Assembly: GCF_000222585.1 (NCBI RefSeq) | Contig: NZ_AFWE01000170.1 | Location: 1-34,487 of the forward strand | From: Vibrio scophthalmi LMG 19158 | GTDB lineage: Bacteria > Pseudomonadota > Gammaproteobacteria > Enterobacterales > Vibrionaceae | Length of the DNA: 34,487 bases | Direction: 5' to 3' | Part shown: positions 29,989 through 34,487 of the stretch, piece by piece | Numbering within the stretch: position 1 is the stretch's first letter | How the letters are laid out: each line of letters opens with the position of its first letter | The notes under the pieces: model-generated | What the model was told of the DNA's origin: nothing | Database searches by the model: none | Seen by the model: only the letters and a program-made list of their open reading frames with translations | Translations under genes and position numbers: made by a program

Positions 29989-30375
29989 GTGTCAGATTTA
30001 GCAAGCACCCTTTTAAATATCCGCTCTCTTCGTGCCTTTTCTCGTGATCTAACACTTGAACAACTTCAAGATGCTTTAGCAAAATTAACCAAAGTGATCG
30101 ATGAACGACAAACAGAAGAAATCGAGCTTATGGCCGAACGTGAAGAAAAAGAAGCCAAGCTCAAAGAAATTACCGAAACATTGAAGCGAGACGGCATTGA
30201 TATAAACGATTTGATGAATGCCCTATCTAATCAACCAGCCAAAAAAACAAAACGTGCACCACGTCCAGCCAAATATCGTTACACTGACGAGAACGGCCAA
30301 GAGAAGACTTGGACAGGCCAAGGCCGCACCCCGTCAGCTCTCGCAGACAAAAACCTTGACGACTTCTTAATCTAA
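29989..30375 (+). CDS. hns: H-NS family nucleoid protein
   Basis: A 128-residue H-NS homologue. The N-terminal oligomerisation domain starts with LASTLLNIRSLRAFSRDLTL and continues as a coiled coil to about residue 80. A basic linker (KKTKRAPRPAK) leads to the DNA-binding domain with YRYTDENGQEKTWTGQGRTP (about 95-114), including the AT-hook-like QGRTP loop. It uses a GTG start with AAGGAC upstream. Plasmid H-NS proteins silence AT-rich plasmid genes and reduce the fitness cost after transfer. Size and motifs are complete, so it should be functional. Confidence 0.93.
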   Translation: MSDLASTLLNIRSLRAFSRDLTLEQLQDALAKLTKVIDERQTEEIELMAEREEKEAKLKEITETLKRDGIDINDLMNALSNQPAKKTKRAPRPAKYRYTDENGQEKTWTGQGRTPSALADKNLDDFLI

Positions 30376-30384
30376 AAAACTTCT

Positions 30385-30410
30385 GCCCGTTGCGTTCTGG
30401 CGCAACGGGC
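30385..30410. terminator. Hairpin after hns
   Basis: GCCCGTTGCG (30385-30394), loop TTCTGG, CGCAACGGGC (30401-30410). The T-run lies on the minus strand, so it mainly terminates the convergent gene 30423-30833; it may also protect the hns message end. Confidence 0.7.
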
Positions 30411-30422
30411 TACTACACAATA

Positions 30423-30833
30423 TCACTTCGCAACAACTAACTGCATCAAACCTGCTTTTGTCGCCAAAACGACCCAATTTGATTTGTTTATATCTCTTCC
30501 ATTATCGGCCTTTAGCCAATAGTTAATTAACCTGTTGCTACCTGTTGTCGAAATACCAAGCATTTTACTAATATTATCTTTCGTCCAATCAGGATTTAAC
30601 TCTAATAATAATTCAATAGTCTTTGCCACTATGACTTTATCAGGCATAGCAAACGCTGGATCGTCAGGCTGAAGAAAACAAGGTAGAGACAAATCAATCC
30701 CTTTGTGATTACAAATCAACACATGCCTTACATGACGGTGTGCAGCATCTTCTAAATCTTTCTTTCTCTTTTCAAACAAATCGCTGAAAACCGGATCATC
30801 CAGTTTTTCAATTGAATAGTATTCTAGCTTCAT
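30423..30833 (-). CDS. Putative HTH regulator of unknown family
   Basis: A 136-residue protein. The C-terminal half has a plausible HTH (WTKDNISKMLGISTTGSNRL, about residues 85-104), with ISKMLGIS as the first helix and turn. The N-terminal half is acidic and helical. It follows the gene at 30867-31103 on the same strand with a hairpin between. A transcriptional role is inferred from the HTH only; targets are unknown. Confidence 0.5.
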   Translation of the reverse strand: MKLEYYSIEKLDDPVFSDLFEKRKKDLEDAAHRHVRHVLICNHKGIDLSLPCFLQPDDPAFAMPDKVIVAKTIELLLELNPDWTKDNISKMLGISTTGSNRLINYWLKADNGRDINKSNWVVLATKAGLMQLVVAK

Positions 30834-30840
30834 AGTGAAT

Positions 30841-30862
30841 ATGCCGCACTTTAGTGCGGCAT
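30841..30862. terminator. Hairpin between two minus-strand genes
   Basis: ATGCCGCACT (30841-30850), loop TT, AGTGCGGCAT (30853-30862). Without a T-run on the minus strand it may be a weak terminator or an RNA-processing stem between the two genes. Confidence 0.6.
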
Positions 30863-30866
30863 CCTC

Positions 30867-31103
30867 TTAAATATTGATACTTCTCAAATCATCAAACGTA
30901 CGGCAATTTTCAAATAACCGCCTATCGTTTGCAGCCTCAAGAAACAAATAAACATGTTCGGTGTAGTTAGGCGTCGAATACTCCCCTTTCACTGCAAGAG
31001 GCACATAAGAGCAATGAAACTCTTTCGTGATCATTTTACTTACTGGGTCAAAGTAAAAATCTGCCATATCAACAACTTCTATAATTCTTTCATCAAATCT
31101 CAT
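30867..31103 (-). CDS. Hypothetical protein
   Basis: A 78-residue acidic protein with no signal peptide, membrane helix or known motif. It is probably a compact beta-rich fold (MITKEFHCSYVPLAVKGEY). It is first in the minus-strand pair with the HTH protein. AGATTGTTAAATG precedes the start; the ribosome binding site is weak. No function can be offered. Confidence 0.5.
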   Translation of the reverse strand: MRFDERIIEVVDMADFYFDPVSKMITKEFHCSYVPLAVKGEYSTPNYTEHVYLFLEAANDRRLFENCRTFDDLRSINI

Positions 31104-31204
31104 TTAACAATCTCCGTACTGATTGACCTAACGGCTCATCTTCTCTGTACTTGATCATTATACTACTTATTTGTTCTTCATGAAATCAATAAATGCCCTT
31201 TTGT

Positions 31205-31580
31205 TCTTATTATTCGCAGTGCGAATAATACCAGAATGCGCTCACGCAGTGAGTAAGAAGCTGACAACCAACAAATACAAATTCAAACCAACATCACGGT
31301 AATACCAGCATCAAAAAACACCCTTCATCCTGCTAAGATATGATTACGCTTAACGTTCAACGATACTCGATGCAATTTAAATCATTCCACTTTATGGCCA
31401 GCGATTACTAATGGTTATAGTCGGATGACAAGGAAAGAATCAGCGCACGACTCGAACTTATCCACATACCAATATGAGGACAACTGGAAACCTTTAGGAC
31501 TATTTCCAGCCGATTGTTGGTATGTGGGTAAGTTCGATTGAGCCGATAGGCTCATTTGGAGGCGAGGCGAAGAATGAGCC
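31205..31580. repeat. Structured intergenic element B (homologous to element A)
   Basis: No gene is seen. In the same order as element A it has: 31219-31261 with hairpins ATTCGC-AGT-GCGAAT and CTCAC-GCA-GTGAG; 31321-31352; 31420-31447 (starts GTCGGATGACAAGGAAAG); and 31555-31570 (TTTGGAGGCGAGGCGA). The variable part between the last two blocks is a cruciform: 20-base arms at 31453-31472 and 31517-31536 with one mismatch, and an inner CTGGAAA/TTTCCAG stem (31484-31490, 31503-31509). Its arms contain DnaA-box sequences. A further stem GGCTCATT/AATGAGCC closes the element. Confidence 0.62.
31458..31531. promoter_or_regulatory. Inverted pair of DnaA boxes inside element B
   Basis: TTATCCACA (31458-31466) is a perfect DnaA consensus box. 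The opposite arm gives TTACCCACA on the minus strand (31523-31531), one base off. They lie on the two arms of the large hairpin. This could mark a replication origin or a DnaA-regulated site, but no iterons or rep gene are next to it. Confidence 0.4.
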
Positions 31581-31593
31581 TCGCTCGCAAAAA

Positions 31594-31615
31594 AAACCAG
31601 CCCGTAGGCTGGTTT
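31594..31615 (-). terminator. Terminator of the antirestriction gene
   Basis: Read on the minus strand, the stem ACCAGCC/GGCTGGT (31596-31602 and 31607-31613) with a 4-base loop is followed by a T-run of at least eight. It begins five bases beyond the ardC stop. Confidence 0.85.
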
Positions 31616-31619
31616 CAAA

Positions 31620-32603
31620 TTAACCGATAAGATATTGATGGGCTTTACTTGCTAGGCTTGCAGCCTTAAAAATAAATTTCTTGTCGCTATTCAACTTTTC
31701 TAACCACCCTGCAATATAACTCTCATGCTGAACATCCCCCACAATCCCCAAATCCGCACAACAAAACGCCGCGCCTAACTCGGCAACCAATTCCTCGAAC
31801 GCATAATCTTTTGAACCGAAACTATTTTTCAAATTACGATCTAAACGGCTCTTGTGGCCTGTTGCATGTACTAACTCATGCCATGCTGTCGCATAGTAAT
31901 CAGTAGAAGAGTTAAAACGGTCTACCGTTGGCAGTGTAATTTCATCATGCGCTGGCGAATAAAAAGCACGTACACCGCAATGATTAATCGTGATATTAGT
32001 TTTAGCAATAGCGGCTTCTACATGCTCTAGTGCTATAAATTCATTTTTAACGCGCTTTTCACTTACGCTAACGGCTGGCTTTTCGATATTCTCAATTTGA
32101 TCTAGGTTAAACACCACAAACGTTTTTAGCATTGGAATAACTTCTTTTTCGCCGTTCTCGTCCTCTTTTTCCCATGTTTTATAGTAAATAATTGATGTTC
32201 CTTTCTGGCCTTTGATCACGTTACCGCCCAATTCAGCCGCTTGTTTGAACGTCAACCAGTAAGGACTTGAAAAACCTTTCTCGACCGTTTCTGACCAAAG
32301 CAGAAGAATATTAATGCCTGAATACGTCGATTTAGTTTTAAAGTTCATTGGAAGCATTGAGCATTCATTTGTTCTATCCCAAGGACACACCCAAGGTTTA
32401 ACGCCGTTTTCTAAAGCAGCAATCACGCGATCTGTAACAATTTGGTGCATATCTTTTGCCACTTTAACTACGGGACGTTTCTTGGCCGCTTTGCGTTTTT
32501 TACCCATTTCATTTTTGGCAGTTGTCTTCGACTCCAAGTTCGAGAACTTGGTCGCTTGCTGCTGATTAGTGATTGTTGAGTGGATTGCAGTTGAGTGTGT
32601 CAT
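31620..32603 (-). CDS. ardC: ArdC-like antirestriction protein (zincin-like)
   Basis: A 327-residue protein of the ArdC/DUF1738 type. The N-terminal ssDNA-binding domain (about 40-175) contains PWVCPWDRTN, KSTYSGINILLLW and GGNVIKGQKGTSIIYYKTW. The C-terminal metallopeptidase domain has the zinc motif HELVH in AWHELVHATGHKSRL and a later glutamate region (EELVAELGAAF). ArdC of plasmid pSa protects incoming single-stranded DNA against host restriction. The ATG at 32603 with AGGAATC upstream is preferred; the frame stays open for 65 more codons, but these run through a strong hairpin and are not protein-like. It probably acts soon after transfer. Confidence 0.88.
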   Translation of the reverse strand: MTHSTAIHSTITNQQQATKFSNLESKTTAKNEMGKKRKAAKKRPVVKVAKDMHQIVTDRVIAALENGVKPWVCPWDRTNECSMLPMNFKTKSTYSGINILLLWSETVEKGFSSPYWLTFKQAAELGGNVIKGQKGTSIIYYKTWEKEDENGEKEVIPMLKTFVVFNLDQIENIEKPAVSVSEKRVKNEFIALEHVEAAIAKTNITINHCGVRAFYSPAHDEITLPTVDRFNSSTDYYATAWHELVHATGHKSRLDRNLKNSFGSKDYAFEELVAELGAAFCCADLGIVGDVQHESYIAGWLEKLNSDKKFIFKAASLASKAHQYLIG

Positions 32604-32660
32604 GGCAGTGATTCCTATGTTTAGTAAGTTTTCATCTTCGTTGTCGCCTGACTGTCCACT

Positions 32661-32733
32661 CCTCAAACATGGTTCTTCTCTGCAAGGGCGCGAAGCGTTT
32701 ATATACCCTTGCAGATAAGGTTCTGATTTGAGG
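32661..32733. promoter_or_regulatory. Nested inverted repeats upstream of ardC
   Basis: An inner perfect dyad CTGCAAGGG (32680-32688)/CCCTTGCAG (32706-32714) lies within outer arms CCTCAAA (32661-32667)/TTTGAGG (32727-32733). It starts about 60 bases before the ardC start. It could be an operator, a structured mRNA leader, or a single-strand promoter used on entry, as some leading-region plasmid promoters are hairpins. The last idea is speculative. Confidence 0.45.
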
Positions 32734-32860
32734 ATGGTTACAGGAAGACGCGAGAACGGGGGTGAACAACTCACGCATAGACATAGGATGAACGACATGG
32801 CACATGAGACGGCAAGCCGCGATTACAAGCACTTATCAGAAGAAAGTGAAATGCTTTGTG

Positions 32861-33066
32861 AGTACTCCGCAGGAGTGGGAATGCTCTAGCGAAGCGCGCC
32901 GCTTCAGGCGCATAGCGTAGTTGCGTTAGGGATTGTGTTGTCAGGAACTTAAACGAACAGAGCCGGCTAATGCCAAGTGAAGCATGAACCTGGTATTAGC
33001 CAGCTCGTATTGAGTTAAGTTATCGACACGAGGCGAAGCCGAAAAGCCCGACCGCTTTAGCGGTAA
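32861..33066. repeat. Structured intergenic element C (possible third member)
   Basis: No gene is seen. The order of parts recalls elements A and B: a small hairpin ACTCC-GCA-GGAGT (32864-32876) followed by GGGAATGCTC, then TGTCAGGAACTTAAACG, a large hairpin with 15-base arms GAGCCGGCTAATGCC (32960-32974) and GGTATTAGCCAGCTC (32992-33006), then GAGGCGAAGCCG (33030-33041). A last stem ACCGCT/AGCGGT is at 33051-33064. Sequence identity with A and B is low, so membership is tentative. Confidence 0.4.
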
Positions 33067-33141
33067 CGCCCAATGCTTAAAGCGATTAGGTAATAATCAA
33101 ATGGAATTGTTGAATAAACAAAAAGATAGAGCGTAGAGCAG

Positions 33142-33216
33142 AAAAGCACTAGAATGGCGTTGGGTGCTTTTGGTGATTTACCGAAAGCAATTATCCTATT
33201 TTTTGCGGACGGTAAA
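33142..33216 (+). promoter_or_regulatory. Structured 5' leader of the hok message
   Basis: Hairpins AAAAGCAC/GTGCTTTT (33142-33149 and 33164-33171) and TTTACCG/CGGTAAA (33177-33183 and 33210-33216) lie upstream of mok. Hok messages are known for metastable and stable 5' stems that delay translation and antisense binding; these stems are in the right place. The transcription start was not located. Confidence 0.5.
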
Positions 33217-33220
33217 TATC

Positions 33221-33273
33221 AAAAAACCCCGAAAGTTGTTTAAAACTAACGAGGTTTAGAGATGTACCAGACA
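33221..33273 (-). ncRNA. sok: Sok-like antisense RNA
   Basis: The minus strand has a promoter with -35 TTGATT (33303-33308) and -10 TAAGAT (33280-33285), separated by exactly 17 bases. The predicted start is near 33273. The RNA would cover the mok start codon and end in an intrinsic terminator: ACCTCG and CGGGGT form the stem and a T-run follows (33221-33226). This is the plan of R1 Sok, which blocks mok translation and thus hok. The 5' end is estimated to a few bases. Confidence 0.75.
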
Positions 33274-33354
33274 ATACAAATCTTAGCCTCTATTACGATT
33301 CAAATCAAGGAGGCAAGTGTATGCCAAGAAATAAAACCGCCCTACTGGGCTTAA
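33262..33354 (+). CDS. mok: Mok: translational activator frame for hok
   Basis: A 30-codon frame starting at the Sok target and overlapping the first 34 bases of hok in another frame. In R1, mok must be translated for hok to be translated. Just before and after the start, GAGGTTTA (33251-33258) and TTAGCCTC (33283-33290) can pair around the mok start, like the dcs/ucb pairing in R1. It is shorter than R1 mok, which spans most of hok, but coupling only needs translation through the hok ribosome binding site (AAGGAGG, 33307-33313). Confidence 0.7.
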   Translation: MYQTIQILASITIQIKEASVCQEIKPPYWA

Positions 33355-33473
33355 TTGTTATTTGCTTAACGATTCTGTGTTTCACATGGATGACGAGGGG
33401 CACACTTTGTGAGCTTCACTTCAAGGATGGAAACTCGGTGATTTCAGCAACGCTTGCCTACGAATCGAGATAG
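33321..33473 (+). CDS. hok: Hok/Gef-family membrane toxin
   Basis: A 50-residue type I toxin. It starts MPRNKTALLGLIVICLTILC, a membrane helix like that of R1 Hok, followed by FTWMTRGTLCELHFKDGNS, which matches the Hok pattern FTYLTRxSLCExxxxDG with the conserved cysteine and aspartate, and ends in AYESR as Hok ends in AYESGK. Hok depolarises the membrane of cells that lose the plasmid, because Sok decays faster than hok mRNA. The ATG follows AAGGAGGCAAGTGT. A strong terminator follows. Confidence 0.92.
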   Translation: MPRNKTALLGLIVICLTILCFTWMTRGTLCELHFKDGNSVISATLAYESR

Positions 33474-33481
33474 TAGCTGAA

Positions 33482-33510
33482 CAAGGTGGGGATTCCGAAT
33501 CCCCACCTTG
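33482..33510 (+). terminator. Terminator of the hok message
   Basis: A 14-bp perfect stem, CAAGGTGGGGATTC (33482-33495) and GAATCCCCACCTTG (33497-33510), with a one-base centre, followed by T-rich DNA. In hok messages the 3' end also folds back on the 5' end; that pairing was not resolved here. Confidence 0.8.
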
Positions 33511-33566
33511 ATTTAGTTTTGTTTGTGGCGGCCATAAGCACCCATGTTTGTGTTGTGATAGTTATG

Positions 33567-33595
33567 ACGGCGAAAAGTCCTAGACCTTTCGCCGT
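33567..33595. other. Hairpin upstream of a small gene
   Basis: ACGGCGAAA (33567-33575) and TTTCGCCGT (33587-33595) around an 11-base loop that is itself near-palindromic (AGTCCTAGACC). It stands 40 bases before the gene at 33635 and could be a terminator remnant, operator or mRNA leader stem. Confidence 0.5.
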
Positions 33596-33634
33596 TATCA
33601 TATAGGCATTAAAACAATCGAGTAAGGTAAAGCT

Positions 33635-33844
33635 ATGGCCTCATTTCAGATCATTTTCAAAGATGTAGAAGAAAACGAGTTAAGTAAGGAAGTTGTTTTT
33701 ATGAAAGGATTAGGCGCAGCAAAGCGATCGGCTAAAGCGACAGCGCCAGCGAACGCCTATAAGATCGAGATAAGCGACCTGATGGGGAAAGAGTTGACGA
33801 GCATCACATTAGGTCAATTAAGCAAATGGCATGACGCTATTTAG
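33635..33844 (+). CDS. Hypothetical small protein
   Basis: A 69-residue soluble protein: an N-terminal beta strand (SFQIIFKDVEEN), a basic alanine-rich helix (LGAAKRSAKATAPANAYKIE) and a C-terminal helix. TAAGGTAAAGCT gives a good ribosome binding site. Its end overlaps the convergent gene by 8 bases. No family is recognised. Confidence 0.6.
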   Translation: MASFQIIFKDVEENELSKEVVFMKGLGAAKRSAKATAPANAYKIEISDLMGKELTSITLGQLSKWHDAI

Positions 33845-34121
33845 CAAGGTGCTTTTCAAGGACTTCACGCATCCGCCTGTATTCATCAAAGCTCAACGGA
33901 TCAGGTGTATCGAGCACAGATTCACATATGAACTGCTTGGCTGGCTCTAATTTGATATTTAGATATTGCTGAGTAACAAATAGGAGTTTGGAATAACTTG
34001 GCTTGTTAAGCACAAGCGGCTTTTTCCCTTTCACTCTGACCTCGAAGCGTTCGATGACATAATCATCCTCGCCAGCCTCAAGACAAACCCAATCGTCAAA
34101 TTCCAATAGCAAACACCTCAC
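33837..34121 (-). CDS. Hypothetical protein
   Basis: A 94-residue protein with GTG start (34121); a TTG four to six codons later with GAGGTG upstream is an alternative. It has a beta-rich N-terminal half (WVCLEAGEDDYVIERFEVRV) and a helical, charged C-terminus (SFDEYRRMREVLEKHLAK). No signal or membrane segment. It is convergent with the gene at 33635 with an 8-base overlap. No family is recognised. Confidence 0.55.
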   Translation of the reverse strand: MRCLLLEFDDWVCLEAGEDDYVIERFEVRVKGKKPLVLNKPSYSKLLFVTQQYLNIKLEPAKQFICESVLDTPDPLSFDEYRRMREVLEKHLAK

Positions 34122-34132
34122 AACCTGAAAAT

Positions 34133-34159
34133 GAGGGGAAATGTAAGTAAATTCCCCTC
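34133..34159 (-). terminator. Terminator between two minus-strand genes
   Basis: GAGGGGAA (34133-34140) and TTCCCCTC (34152-34159) around an 11-base loop. On the minus strand it follows the zinc-ribbon gene 34171-34350 and precedes the gene ending at 34121. Confidence 0.7.
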
Positions 34160-34170
34160 TTTCTCTTCTT

Positions 34171-34350
34171 TTACTCTATTTCTTTAGTGTCAAAGCTACT
34201 AGGAGTTGATGTATAACCACAGTCGTTACACTTTAAATCACCAGTTTGACCCAAAGCTGCATCACCACCAATCTGAAATGCATTTGGCACTGCTTCATGC
34301 CATTTTTCTTTACTTATGCGAGTAGATTCACACTTAGGGCATTTTCTCAT
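34171..34350 (-). CDS. Zinc-ribbon miniprotein
   Basis: A 59-residue protein read directly from the minus strand. It starts MRKCPKCESTRISKEKWHEA and has CxxC at residues 4-7 and a second CxxC (CNDCG) at 41-44, a full zinc-ribbon pattern with a 33-residue insert holding a glycine-rich loop. AGAGAGTAAGTC upstream is a fair ribosome binding site. A terminator follows. Unlike the 16914 and 19323 proteins it has no membrane helix. Role unknown. Confidence 0.6.
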   Translation of the reverse strand: MRKCPKCESTRISKEKWHEAVPNAFQIGGDAALGQTGDLKCNDCGYTSTPSSFDTKEIE

Positions 34351-34487
34351 GACTTACTCTCTCAACAATAATTAATAAGAAATGCTATTTTATCCAACAC
34401 ACAAACGAATGCAACAAAGAGCATACGACAATATGTAAATGGTAGAGGGAATGCTATTTTACTACCAGTACCTAAATTTTATCTTTT
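34351..34487. other. AT-rich terminal segment
   Basis: No gene is seen. AATGCTATTTTA occurs twice (34381 and about 34451), roughly 70 bases apart. It may be part of an upstream regulatory region for the minus-strand zinc-ribbon gene. Confidence 0.3.

Noticed and set aside
31205-31580. Retron non-coding RNA
   Set aside because: The hairpin design suggested it, but no reverse transcriptase gene or a1/a2 arrangement is present in the window.
31205-31580. Integron attC site
   Set aside because: Large imperfect palindrome, but the RYYYAAC/GTTRRRY core sites are missing and there is no integrase or cassette structure.
32604-32798. 65-codon N-terminal extension of ardC
   Set aside because: The added residues are not like ArdC and span the nested hairpin; the ATG at 32603 with AGGAATC upstream is better.
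1-34487. Proof that the window is a closed circle
   Set aside because: Gene content fits a whole plasmid, but no terminal overlap between the first and last bases is visible.

Overview
The window looks like most or all of a conjugative plasmid from a marine gammaproteobacterium, most likely a Vibrionaceae member. This host call is an inference from the H-NS protein, the moderate AT-richness and the gene style; nothing in the sequence names a species. It carries plasmid replication, partition, mobilisation, type IV secretion, antirestriction and post-segregational killing functions. There is no rRNA, tRNA, intact insertion sequence or antibiotic-resistance gene. Whether the two ends join into a circle cannot be decided from the window.

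Layout. 1-3120 (mostly minus strand): a ParA/RHH partition operon framed on both sides by 12-bp repeat arrays, a long structured intergenic region (element A), and a replication initiator with an overlapping upstream frame. 3165-5690: a visibly AT-rich cargo island with a BioC-like methyltransferase, a VUT/YhhQ-type transporter and an XRE repressor with a clear inverted-repeat operator. 5700-7040: poorly coding DNA and a small two-gene cassette bounded by two copies of the same 57-bp terminator. 7072-16893: a VirB/D4 type IV secretion operon in the order B2, B3, B4, B7, B8, B9, B10, B11, a small membrane protein, D4 and an unknown gene. 16914-21661: topoisomerase III, zinc-ribbon miniproteins, an OmpA-like lipoprotein, an outer-membrane barrel and a TraL-like protein. 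21698-29459: MobC, a large relaxase with a nested second-frame gene, a candidate oriT, twelve phased repeats, StbA/StbB-like genes, and then the separated virB5 and virB6. 29504-34487: a secreted small protein, H-NS, two unknown minus-strand genes, structured element B, an ArdC-type antirestriction protein, structured element C, a hok/mok/sok toxin-antitoxin locus and small unknown genes.

How it works together. RepA presumably starts replication. ParA/RHH, and probably StbA/StbB, handle inheritance, and hok/sok kills plasmid-free cells. MobC and the relaxase process oriT, VirD4 couples the relaxosome to the VirB channel, TopoIII may resolve DNA during transfer, and ArdC protects incoming DNA. 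H-NS probably limits the fitness cost.

The least explained material is (i) intergenic elements A and B, and less certainly C, which share conserved blocks and covarying hairpins around dissimilar large hairpins; (ii) the two repeat arrays around parA; and (iii) the methyltransferase/transporter/repressor cargo. Several genes under 60 codons were found by direct reading: the VirB7-like lipoprotein, hok, mok and three zinc-ribbon or membrane miniproteins.
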